Origin: an uncultured Verrucomicrobiota bacterium
GTDB taxonomy: Bacteria > Verrucomicrobiota > Verrucomicrobiia > Verrucomicrobiales > Verrucomicrobiaceae
Assembly: GCA_903848465.1 (NCBI GenBank)
Contig: CAINGK010000122.1
Location: forward strand, 37,798-101,797
Length of the DNA: 64,000 bases
Direction of reading: 5' to 3'
Positions 1 to 6,485 of the stretch are shown here, one piece after another (the first letter of the stretch is position 1; each line of letters begins with the position of its first letter). The position numbers and the translations under genes were made by a program. The notes beneath the pieces are model-generated. The model ran no database searches and was not told the origin of the DNA. It saw only the letters and a list, made by a program, of their open reading frames with translations.

Positions 1-198
1 CACTTCTTCGTCCTTGGCCGCGCCTTTGGTTGGCCCCGCTTTGTCCGCCACCTTGCTCTTCGCGGTGGTGGTGCCAACCGTGCTGGCTGCCGCAGCCGCA
101 GGTTTCGCAGCGGTCTTAGATGCAGAGGAACTGCAGTCAGTCAGCAGCGGAGAGACTGCCAGCAACAACAGACGGACTGTGGATGCGCGGATTTTCAT
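1..198 (-). CDS. Lipoprotein at the end of the mla operon (partial, runs off window)
   Basis: Reading leftwards from an ATG at 198-196 the frame stays open to the window edge, giving 66 N-terminal residues. It starts with a basic-hydrophobic signal peptide and a lipobox-like LLTDC, with Cys22 as the likely lipidated residue, followed by an Ala/Lys/Thr-rich linker. Its ATG overlaps the TGA of mlaC in an ATGA, so it is translationally coupled to the lipid-transport genes. In many Mla operons the gene after mlaC encodes the outer-membrane lipoprotein MlaA (VacJ). That identity is plausible from position only, because the folded domain lies outside the window. Confidence 0.7.
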   Translation of the reverse strand, partial: MKIRASTVRLLLLAVSPLLTDCSSSASKTAAKPAAAAASTVGTTTAKSKVADKAGPTKGAAKDEEV

Positions 199-773
199 TG
201 GGGACGGGAGACAGATTGCGTGAGGGAACTGATGACGGCATTGGCCCCGCCTTTTTTAAACTGCGCATCCAGTTGGCTGCGGTAATTGGCGATGAGGCTG
301 ACTCCTTCGATCACCACATCGGTGATGCGCCAGCCCAGTACTTGCTCCATGCGGTAGATCACGCTGTAGTGGCTACCCTGGTAAACCATATTCGTGGGCA
401 CATCCACCCGGCCTGCCGCTGGCTCCACCGCCGCTAGGTAGGTGATGGTGGGGTGCTCTCCGGGGGTGAATTTGCTGCTGTAACTGCGGATGATCAGCGT
501 GGAAAAAAGCTGGGTGGCCTGCTGCTGCTGCTCGGGCGTAAACTGTTTCCAGCCGGGGCCCACGGAGCGTTTGGTCATCGTTTCAAAGCTCACATACTTC
601 TCCAACACCGGGCGCAACTTCTCTGGCAGGGCGCTGCGGTTTCCGGCGCGGTCGGCCACCGTCAGCACTTCCGTGATGGCTGATTTTAGCCGGACCTGGG
701 CCTCGGCAAGTTGGGCGGACGCAGCCAGCGGTGCGGCAAGCAGGAGGAGCGGGAGCAGAAAACGTAGGGTCAT
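195..773 (-). CDS. mlaC: MlaC/Ttg2D family periplasmic phospholipid-binding protein
   Basis: A 192-residue protein with a clear Sec signal peptide (residues 1-20, ending ASA) and the all-soluble MlaC/Ttg2D fold pattern (motifs YVSFETMTKRSVG and YRMEQVLGWRITDVVIEGVS). MlaC shuttles phospholipids across the periplasm between the inner-membrane MlaFED complex and the outer membrane. The start overlaps the mlaD stop by 4 bp and the stop overlaps the next ATG by 4 bp, which fits a tightly coupled operon. Length matches the family (about 190-210 residues). The family call rests on both sequence motifs and operon context. Confidence 0.9.
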   Translation of the reverse strand: MTLRFLLPLLLLAAPLAASAQLAEAQVRLKSAITEVLTVADRAGNRSALPEKLRPVLEKYVSFETMTKRSVGPGWKQFTPEQQQQATQLFSTLIIRSYSSKFTPGEHPTITYLAAVEPAAGRVDVPTNMVYQGSHYSVIYRMEQVLGWRITDVVIEGVSLIANYRSQLDAQFKKGGANAVISSLTQSVSRPQ

Positions 774-1249
774 GGGGCGGGGGGAGGGGCGTCTTTACCT
801 TTTTCAACACTGCCAAAAGCCATCTTGCCAATTAACGACTCAAGATCGACCGAGGATTCGGTCATCGTGATGCGCGAACCAGCGGCAAGGTAAGTTTCAT
901 CCGCTCCCGGCGCAAGTGCGACATATTTATCCCCGATCAGCCCCGTGGTTTTGATCGAGGCCATCGTGTCCGTGGGCAGTTTCAGCCCCGCCTGCACGCG
1001 CAGCGTCACCATAGCGCTGTAGTCGGTGCTATCCACGCGGATGGCATCCACGCGCCCGACTGGCACGCCTGCGACCAGCACGCTGCTGCCCGCATTGAGT
1101 CCCCCGGCGTTGGTAAAGCGCGCCTCCATCACATAGGTGTCCCCTCCCAGCATGGCTCCAGTGCCGAGTTTCACGGTCAGATACACCACAGCGACGATCC
1201 CCAGGAGGACGAAGAGACCAACGTAAAGTTCCAGCTTGGATTGTTTCAT
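770..1249 (-). CDS. mlaD: MlaD-like MCE-domain protein
   Basis: A 159-residue protein with one N-terminal membrane anchor (about residues 7-27) followed by a single MCE domain (about 38-118; motifs FTNAGGLNAGSSVLVAGVPVGRV and TTGLIGDKYVAL). MlaD proteins form a hexameric ring on the permease and handle phospholipid substrate on the periplasmic face. Both ends overlap neighbours by 4 bp (mlaF stop and mlaC start). A short tail of about 30 residues with a Pro-rich end follows the MCE domain, much as in single-MCE MlaD proteins. Confidence 0.92.
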   Translation of the reverse strand: MKQSKLELYVGLFVLLGIVAVVYLTVKLGTGAMLGGDTYVMEARFTNAGGLNAGSSVLVAGVPVGRVDAIRVDSTDYSAMVTLRVQAGLKLPTDTMASIKTTGLIGDKYVALAPGADETYLAAGSRITMTESSVDLESLIGKMAFGSVEKGKDAPPPAP

Positions 1250-2055
1250 GAGTCTTCAGATTGCAGAGCTTCGCCACGACGGATGGCAGCAATTGTACGG
1301 CCAAGTGCGTCCGCGCTGTCGCGGAATTCACCCACCACGGTGGCTGCAGAGGCGGAAAATTCAGCAGGCGTGCCTTCAAAGCACATCCGCCCTTTGTCAA
1401 GCAGCGCCACGCGATCACTGGCGATCAGCGCTTCCGTCAGGTCGTGCGTCACCACCAGCGCGGTGAAGCCAAACTGCCGCTGATATTTGGCGATCATGGC
1501 AAACACGGCATTGCGCCGCAGCGGGTCCAGCCCGGCGGTGGGTTCGTCAAACAGCACTAGCTCCGGCCGTGTGACGATGGCGCGTGCCAGCGCGAGGCGC
1601 TTCTGCATGCCGCCGGAAAGCTGGCTGGGATAGCGGTCCTGATGGACTTCGAGTTCGATCTGCCGCAGCGCTTCCAGACTGCGTTCGCGGATCTCCTTAT
1701 CAGGCAAATCCGTCGTCTGCTCCAGCGGCAGCGCCACGTTTTCCAGGGCGGTCAGCGAATCAAACAGCGCATTGCTTTGAAACAGAAAGCTGCAGCGGCG
1801 GCGGAAATCGGCCCGCGCGGCGTCATGGCCCACCCCGAGCGGTTTGCCGTCAAAAAAGATGCTCCCAGCATCTGGGCGCACGACATCGGCCAGGCACTTC
1901 AGCAGCACGGACTTGCCCGCGCCGCTGCGCCCCAGCACGGACACCAGGCTCCCGCGTGCCACATTGAGACTGGCACCGTCGAGCACGACGTTTTCCTCGA
2001 AGTGCTTGAACAAGCCCTCGATGCGCAGCAGCGGTTGATTGGTCTCAGCACCCAT
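1246..2055 (-). CDS. mlaF: MlaF-like ABC transporter ATPase
   Basis: A 269-residue ABC ATPase energising retrograde or anterograde phospholipid transport with MlaE and MlaD. Walker A GRSGAGKS lies at residues 42-49, the signature LSGGMQKR at 146-153 and Walker B LVLFDE at 166-171, followed by the D-loop and an H-loop in VVTHD. The frame is open to 2172, but the upstream part overlaps mlaE and has no ABC similarity. The ATG at 2055, two bases after the mlaE stop, gives the normal family N-terminus. The stop overlaps mlaD by 4 bp. Confidence 0.93.
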   Translation of the reverse strand: MGAETNQPLLRIEGLFKHFEENVVLDGASLNVARGSLVSVLGRSGAGKSVLLKCLADVVRPDAGSIFFDGKPLGVGHDAARADFRRRCSFLFQSNALFDSLTALENVALPLEQTTDLPDKEIRERSLEALRQIELEVHQDRYPSQLSGGMQKRLALARAIVTRPELVLFDEPTAGLDPLRRNAVFAMIAKYQRQFGFTALVVTHDLTEALIASDRVALLDKGRMCFEGTPAEFSASAATVVGEFRDSADALGRTIAAIRRGEALQSEDS

Positions 2056-2057
2056 GA

Positions 2058-2834
2058 TCAGACGAGGAAGGAGGTGATGACATAATCTGCGGCCAGCACG
2101 ATGATGCTGGACTGCACGACGGCCCGCGTGGTTGACGCACTGACCGCGCGCGCTCCAGTGGCTGAGCTGCAACGGTGGGCATTAAACCCGTGGTAGGCGC
2201 ACAGCGAAATCGTCAGCAGCCCGAAGGTGGCCGCCTTGGTGAAACACTCGCGCACATCCTGGGACTTGATCGCGTGCTCCACGGCGGACCAGTACACGCC
2301 CGGCTCCAGGCCCAGAAGTAGCGAACCCGACAAGCTGCCGCCCCACAAACCCACCACCACAAACAAGGCCGTCTGCATGGGATACACCACCAGCGCCGCG
2401 AGCAGACGCGGGGTGACGAGATAGGCGTGACTGCTCACGCCCATGGTCTCCAATGCGGCGATCTGCTCCGTGTTGCGCTGAATGCCCAGCTCCGCCGCTA
2501 GGGCGGACCCGGCCTGCCCCACCAACATCAGCGCGGCCAGCGCTGGCCCCAGCTCACGCACCAGGCTCAGGGAAACGAGGGCACCTAGCAAACTCTCCGA
2601 CCCAAAGCGGTTCAGCACATAGTAGCCCTGTAGGCCCAGCACCAGCCCAGTGAACATGCCCACGATCAGGATCACCGGCAGGCAGCGCACGCCTTGCTCA
2701 AAGCCAGCACGCACCACGCGCCTACCAAGCCGCCGCGCGCCCACTGCGGAACGAAACGCCTGCCCAGTAAAAAGAGCGTAGTCGCCCAGTTCATGAACAA
2801 TGGAGAGTGAGTAACGACCTAGGGCGCGCAACAT
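2058..2834 (-). CDS. mlaE: MlaE-family lipid-transport permease
   Basis: First gene of the operon: a 258-residue integral membrane protein of the MlaE/YrbE family, the permease of the MCE lipid transporter. It shows the family's central signature (LVRELGPALAALMLVGQAGSALAAELG, with the conserved Glu/Gly pattern), several hydrophobic segments (about 48-70, 140-170, 195-215, 240-258) and the motif TEQIAALETMGVS. No gene precedes it on this strand; the region upstream ends in a repeat element, so the promoter should lie in 2835-2926. Confidence 0.93.
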   Translation of the reverse strand: MLRALGRYSLSIVHELGDYALFTGQAFRSAVGARRLGRRVVRAGFEQGVRCLPVILIVGMFTGLVLGLQGYYVLNRFGSESLLGALVSLSLVRELGPALAALMLVGQAGSALAAELGIQRNTEQIAALETMGVSSHAYLVTPRLLAALVVYPMQTALFVVVGLWGGSLSGSLLLGLEPGVYWSAVEHAIKSQDVRECFTKAATFGLLTISLCAYHGFNAHRCSSATGARAVSASTTRAVVQSSIIVLAADYVITSFLV

Positions 2835-2926
2835 TCGGTGCGTTGATCTTCACCCACGCACCAGACTTGCGCAACGTCGTAGCGCAAACCACGACAAGAT
2901 TCTTTAACTGAAAAACGAGAATGGAT

Positions 2927-3070
2927 GGCCTACTGAACACACGGAATACCCAGAAAGGAACCCTTCCCAGCGTTCTCCGTTCACTAAAGAGGTGGGGCAC
3001 CAAATAAGAGTTTGATTCTGATTTTCCGTCTGTTCCGTTTGTTCCGTAGGCCGTCACCTCCGGTTCTAGG
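2927..3070. repeat. Hairpin repeat element, TTCCGTNNN family, copy 1
   Basis: The right arm consists of three tandem 9-nt units TTCCGTNNN at 3024-3032, 3033-3041 and 3042-3050, ending in GTAGGCC. The left arm at 2927 begins GGCCTAC and continues with a degenerate inverted version. A tail CCGGTTCTAGG follows at 3060-3070. Aligned by eye, this copy matches the reverse complement of 17007-17144 over its whole length, including internal GGGGCAC and TTCTGATTTTCCGT. It ends 8 bp from the stop of the oxidoreductase gene. It may act as a 3' hairpin or be a non-autonomous mobile or REP-like element. Confidence 0.75.
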
Positions 3071-3078
3071 CTCAACAC

Positions 3079-4230
3079 TCACAGCTCGCCCACGGGCATC
3101 CACTTGCGCTGCTCCCAGCTTTGCAGGCCCAGCTCCGCCAGTTGCACGCCTTTGGCACCTTCGCGCAGGGTCCAGGGGAAGGGCGTGTCCAGCACCACGT
3201 GTTTGAGGAATTCCTCCCACTGGATCTTGAACGCGTTGTCGTAGGTCGTGGTGTCGGGTACTTCCTGCCAGCCGCCGAAGAAGTCGATTGGCTGGTCGAT
3301 GTCCGGGTTCCACGTCGGGCGCGGCGTGGTGCCGATGCTTTGCACCCAGCATTTGCGCAGTCCTACCACGGCACTGCCGTGCGTGCCGTCCACCTGCATG
3401 GTCAGCAGGTCATCGCGCCGCACGCGCACCGTCCAGGAGCTGTTGAACTGGCAGATCACGCCGCCTTCGCACTCAAAGGTGGCATAGCAGGCGTCATCGC
3501 TGGTGCAGGCGTAGGGCTTGCCGCGCTCGTCGATGCGCTTCGGCACATGCGTGGCCCCGATGCAGCTCACCGCCTTCACCTTGCCAAACAGATTGTCCAC
3601 CACGTAGCGCCAGTGGCAGAGCATATCGACGATGATGCCGCCGCCATCCTCCTTGCGGTAGTTCCATGAGGGCCGCTGCACGGGCTGGTCCCCTTCCTCG
3701 CCGGTGAAGACCCAGTAACCAAACTCGCCGCGCACGCTGAGGATGCGGCCAAAGTAGCCCTGGTCCCGCAGCATGCGGAATTTGCGAATGCCGCTGAGCC
3801 ACAGCTTATCCTGCACCACGCCGTTTTTCACGCCCGCGTCTTCACACAGCTTGGCCAGACGCAGCGCCTCGCTCGTCTCCACCGCCGTCGGTTTTTCGCA
3901 GTAGATCGCCTTGCCCGCCTGCACCGCCTTTTCCACAAAACCCGCACGCTGCAAGGTGCCCGAAGCATCAAAGAAGATCGTGTCCTCCTTGTTCGCCAGC
4001 GCCGCATCAATGTCCGTGGTGAACCGCGTCACGCCCGTGCGTTCGGCCAGGGCCTTCAGCTTGTCATGATTCCGCCCCGTGAGAATCGGGTCCGGCATCA
4101 GCGTGAGATCATCGCTCACCTTGAGTCCGCCTTGATCGCGGATCGCCTTGATCGAGCGGATCAGGTGCTGGTTGGTACCCATGCGCCCCGTGACGCCGTT
4201 CATGATGATGCCGATTCGTTTGGTTTCCAT
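3079..4230 (-). CDS. Gfo/Idh/MocA family NAD(P)-dependent oxidoreductase
   Basis: A 383-residue protein with an N-terminal Rossmann domain (IGIIMNGVTGRMGTN, glycine-rich nucleotide loop at residues 6-18; FFDASGTLQR around 88-97) and the family's EKP motif (IYCEKPTAVETSEAL, about 109-123). The C-terminal half is the alpha/beta substrate domain. Members oxidise or reduce sugars, inositols or related polyols using NAD(P). The next gene upstream is a sugar-isomerase-like TIM barrel on the same strand, a common pairing in inositol or sugar catabolism. Substrate cannot be read from the sequence. Confidence 0.88.
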   Translation of the reverse strand: METKRIGIIMNGVTGRMGTNQHLIRSIKAIRDQGGLKVSDDLTLMPDPILTGRNHDKLKALAERTGVTRFTTDIDAALANKEDTIFFDASGTLQRAGFVEKAVQAGKAIYCEKPTAVETSEALRLAKLCEDAGVKNGVVQDKLWLSGIRKFRMLRDQGYFGRILSVRGEFGYWVFTGEEGDQPVQRPSWNYRKEDGGGIIVDMLCHWRYVVDNLFGKVKAVSCIGATHVPKRIDERGKPYACTSDDACYATFECEGGVICQFNSSWTVRVRRDDLLTMQVDGTHGSAVVGLRKCWVQSIGTTPRPTWNPDIDQPIDFFGGWQEVPDTTTYDNAFKIQWEEFLKHVVLDTPFPWTLREGAKGVQLAELGLQSWEQRKWMPVGEL

Positions 4231-4265
4231 TTGAGTGAAGTTGGGATGTGGGTCGGAGGATTTCC

Positions 4266-4350
4266 AACCACTAATCGGACACTAATCAGACACTAATTTT
4301 TGAATTCAGAGGCTCGGATATTAGTGTTTCATTAGTGGCCATTAGTGGTT
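4266..4350. repeat. Inverted repeat with arms of three ATTAGTG units
   Basis: Left arm 4266-4297 holds three copies of CACTAAT at 11-nt spacing; right arm 4320-4350 holds three copies of ATTAGTG at 11- and 10-nt spacing. The arms pair along nearly their full length around a 22-nt loop. The right arm overlaps the stop codon of the TIM-barrel gene (4349-4351). The architecture (three short tandem units per arm) matches the TTCCGTNNN elements but the unit sequence differs. No U-tract follows, so it is not a standard terminator. Confidence 0.8.
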
Positions 4351-5173
4351 AAGAATGATGGTCATAAAGCTGGCGATAACGCGCTGCGATTTGATCGAGG
4401 AATTCCCCCTGATCCATCGCCCACAGACGGTTTGAAAAAATCTCCACCTCGCGATGCCCCGTGAAGCCGGTCGCATCCACCCAGTCGCTGATTTCTCGGA
4501 TGTTGATGCAGCCTTCGCCCATGAGACCGCGATCATTCAGCAGGTCGATAGTGGGCGTCCGCCAGTCGCAGATGTGGAAGGCATGCAGGCGTCCGGTTTG
4601 ACCTGCGAGATCAATCTGCGCCTTCAGCTCGGGGTCCCACCACACATGGTACACATCCACCGCGATGCCGACTGCTTTGGGCGATCCGAGCGCCTCGCAA
4701 ATCTCATGCGCCTGGCGCATCGTGTTCACCGCGCTGCGATCATCCGCATACATCGGGTGCAGCGGCTCGATGGCCAGTTTCACCCCCGCCTGCTCCGCCG
4801 CAGGCAGCACCGCCGCGATGCCCTCGGCGATCTGCTTGCGCGACTCCACCAGCGACTGCCCCGGCACCGCGCCGCACACCAGCACAATGAGCGGAGCGCC
4901 AATGGCATGCGCCTGCTCGATGGCCTGCAAATTGTCATCAATCGCCGTCTGCCGCCCGGCCGCCGTCGCCGCTGGGAAAAATCCCCCCCGGCACAGGCTC
5001 ACCACCTCCAGCCCCGCGTCCCGCGTCTGCCGTGCCACCGCTCCCAGATCACGCCCTTCCAGCGCCTGCCGCCAGATGGTGATGCCGCTGACGCCCCGCT
5101 TGGGGAACTCCACCAGGCATTCTTCCAGGCTCAGCGGTTTGGTGGTGATGGTGTGGACGCAAAGTCGGCGCAT
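4349..5173 (-). CDS. Sugar phosphate isomerase/epimerase-like TIM-barrel protein
   Basis: A 274-residue protein of the xylose-isomerase-like (AP endonuclease 2) TIM-barrel superfamily. Typical elements are LVCGAVPGQSL, KLAIEPLHPMYADDRSAVNT with a metal-ligand Glu, VGIAVDVYHVWWDPEL with Asp/His ligands, FHICDW and the terminal GHREVEIFSN Glu. These suit a divalent-metal sugar isomerase or epimerase. The frame is open to 5260, but the ATG at 5173 directly precedes the first barrel strand (RRLCVHTITT), so I prefer it. It probably works with the oxidoreductase downstream, separated by the 4266-4350 hairpin. Confidence 0.85.
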   Translation of the reverse strand: MRRLCVHTITTKPLSLEECLVEFPKRGVSGITIWRQALEGRDLGAVARQTRDAGLEVVSLCRGGFFPAATAAGRQTAIDDNLQAIEQAHAIGAPLIVLVCGAVPGQSLVESRKQIAEGIAAVLPAAEQAGVKLAIEPLHPMYADDRSAVNTMRQAHEICEALGSPKAVGIAVDVYHVWWDPELKAQIDLAGQTGRLHAFHICDWRTPTIDLLNDRGLMGEGCINIREISDWVDATGFTGHREVEIFSNRLWAMDQGEFLDQIAARYRQLYDHHS

Positions 5174-5280
5174 GCGAGGATTCTGCGCGGCATTGGAGGA
5201 TTGGAAAAAGATTTCTTTCCAATCACCACCATTGGAAAACCTGATGGTAAGCGCCACCAACGATCAAAAGACGCCCCCAG

Positions 5281-5334
5281 CCCCTTCGTTTCTCGTTTCC
5301 CCACCAGGGGGCACAGTTATGGGAAACGAAGGGG
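5281..5334. repeat. Hairpin repeat with TTTCTCGTTTCCCC, left copy
   Basis: A perfect 12-bp inverted repeat, CCCCTTCGTTTC (5281-5292) against GAAACGAAGGGG (5323-5334), encloses a second GTTTCCCC motif and GCACAG. A related copy lies in inverted orientation at 5960-6009; the 15-nt GTTTCTCGTTTCCCC is shared exactly, as reverse complement at 5995-6009. The two copies bracket the hairpin-rich segment 5503-5932. Confidence 0.7.
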
Positions 5335-5466
5335 GGTGAAATCAACCTATTTCATTGTTAGTCAATAAACTAAATGAAAAACAGAAGGAAACGAAGCACC
5401 CTGTTTTCATGGTGGTACTTGGAACAAGTCGCCCCCTTGGGCAGCCCGCACAAAGTCAAACAGCCC

Positions 5467-5495
5467 TTGCATTCCGTCAGTCAGGAGTGTATATA
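5467..5495 (+). promoter_or_regulatory. Candidate sigma-70-type promoter
   Basis: TTGCAT at 5467-5472, a 17-nt spacer and TATATA at 5490-5495 give a recognisable -35/-10 pair. Predicted initiation falls near 5502, immediately before the first perfect hairpin of the structured segment. No coding frame follows, so it would drive a non-coding transcript. This is a pattern match only. Confidence 0.35.
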
Positions 5496-5502
5496 TCATA
5501 CA

Positions 5503-5932
5503 GTGGTATTAGATAATACCACTTCTTAACCCATGACGCAAGCCTGTGGCAGGTCCCACAGGAGGGGTGAGTGTGTACAGGATTTGTCCTGTCTTCCTTA
5601 GTTGGCCAACAAGGTGATTACCTGTTGGCAGGGCAGCCCCTGTGCCATCAGTAGTCCATGGCGTGACCCGCCCGCCGCCAAGGCCGGTGCGGCCAGGCAG
5701 CGCCAATTCACCACCTGACCTACCCCCACCACGAGTAACCAGGATGGTGCTCCGCCATGTTTCCCATATGGACTGCGGTTGCGCAGTGAGGAACGAACGG
5801 AGCTACCGCTTTCGCCGTGCAGGACGGCTCACGCTCACAATGCCATAACCGAAGGCGGAAACGGTTGGGTGGTCGCAGGCGGGTCAGCATACGAGTGCCA
5901 CGAGACGCTCGAAAGCGGCTGCGCGCAGCCGC
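5503..5932. ncRNA. Candidate structured non-coding RNA or structured DNA element
   Basis: At least nine short perfect stems occur in 430 nt: GTGGTATTA/TAATACCAC (5503-5522), CCTGTGG/CCACAGG (5543-5562), ACAGGA/TCCTGT with a TTTG loop (5577-5592), the palindrome GTTGGCCAAC (5601-5610), GGCC/GGCC (5682-5694), ATGG/CCAT (5744-5758), ACTGCG/CGCAGT with a GTTG loop (5772-5787), GCCGT/ACGGC (5814-5828), AACCG/CGGTT (5847-5866) and GCGGCTGC/GCAGCCGC (5915-5932). No convincing reading frame covers it. Strand is suggested only by the promoter-like match at 5467. It could be an ncRNA, an intron remnant, or the ends of a mobile element. Confidence 0.35.
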
Positions 5933-5959
5933 GCTCGTCTTGCGGCCATCTGCCCCCTG

Positions 5960-6009
5960 CCCCACCTTCGTTTCCACAAAATGTGCATATAGAGGGGGAA
6001 ACGAGAAAC
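5960..6009. repeat. Hairpin repeat with TTTCTCGTTTCCCC, right inverted copy
   Basis: Reverse-complement counterpart of 5281-5334: CACCTTCGTTTCC near 5962 and GGGGAAACGAGAAAC at 5995-6009, with TGTGC (GCACA in the other copy) between them. The internal loop differs, so the two are diverged members of one family rather than a recent duplication. Confidence 0.65.
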
Positions 6010-6221
6010 AAAGTGCCTCAAAACCCATTTTACCCAGGGAAGACCGCCAACCGGGCGGCAACGGTGGAAACAAACAAGAAACGAAGGAGTCGCCCCGCCA
6101 ACCAACCGCCGCGTTCCCTCCAGACTCTTCACCCCACGCCGCAGTCTCCGCCTTGAGCTTCACGAACGCCCCTTGCCCCAGGCGACCCACCCAAGAATGA
6201 CACCTCTCAGGCAGCCCCCCT

Positions 6222-6243
6222 CATTCGGCATTCGGCATTCGTC
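6222..6243. repeat. Short tandem CATTCGG repeat
   Basis: Three head-to-tail copies of a CATTCGG heptamer. Similar ATTCG-rich runs occur at 31287-31324 just before the FmdB-like gene, and a shorter trace (GTCATTCGAAC) near 16936. All are intergenic, which suggests a dispersed short repeat. Confidence 0.5.
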
Positions 6244-6485
6244 TCCCCAGCCTCCCGCACCGCCCCGCAACGCACACGCCCCCAGCTTCTATCGTGGGAA
6301 AAATCAACGCTGTCAGTCGCGTTACTACATGACAGCCGCCATTCAGATGCTTGTTTTGCGGCGAGGTCGCTATGAACACCCCCCAAGTTTTGCAGATCTT
6401 CGGATTTGTCGTCCCTTTCAAACGGGAAGAAAAGGCAACGGGCTGTCAGCAAGCGCGGACGCTGAACGCCGCCATCGTGGCTAGA

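Larger units (their letters stand above)
5933..6485. other. Intergenic stretch up to the Sel1 gene
   Basis: It holds the right copy of the GTTTCTCGTTTCCCC hairpin repeat (5960-6009), a further AAACGAAGG motif near 6075, and a short tandem ATTCGG repeat at 6222-6243. Frames here translate to low-complexity Pro/Arg-rich sequence and look spurious. The leader and promoter of the Sel1 gene should lie in the last 200 bases, but no clear -35/-10 pair stands out. Confidence 0.5.

Noticed and set aside
5760..5850. Possible group II intron domain V
   Set aside because: A GAGC...GTTC-like layout can be forced on the reverse strand, but the stem lengths and catalytic triad context do not fit, and no reverse transcriptase is present.
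5720..6190. A 156-residue minus-strand frame in the structured intergenic region
   Set aside because: Made of hairpin and repeat DNA; translation is Arg/Pro/Ser-rich and lacks any conserved-looking core.
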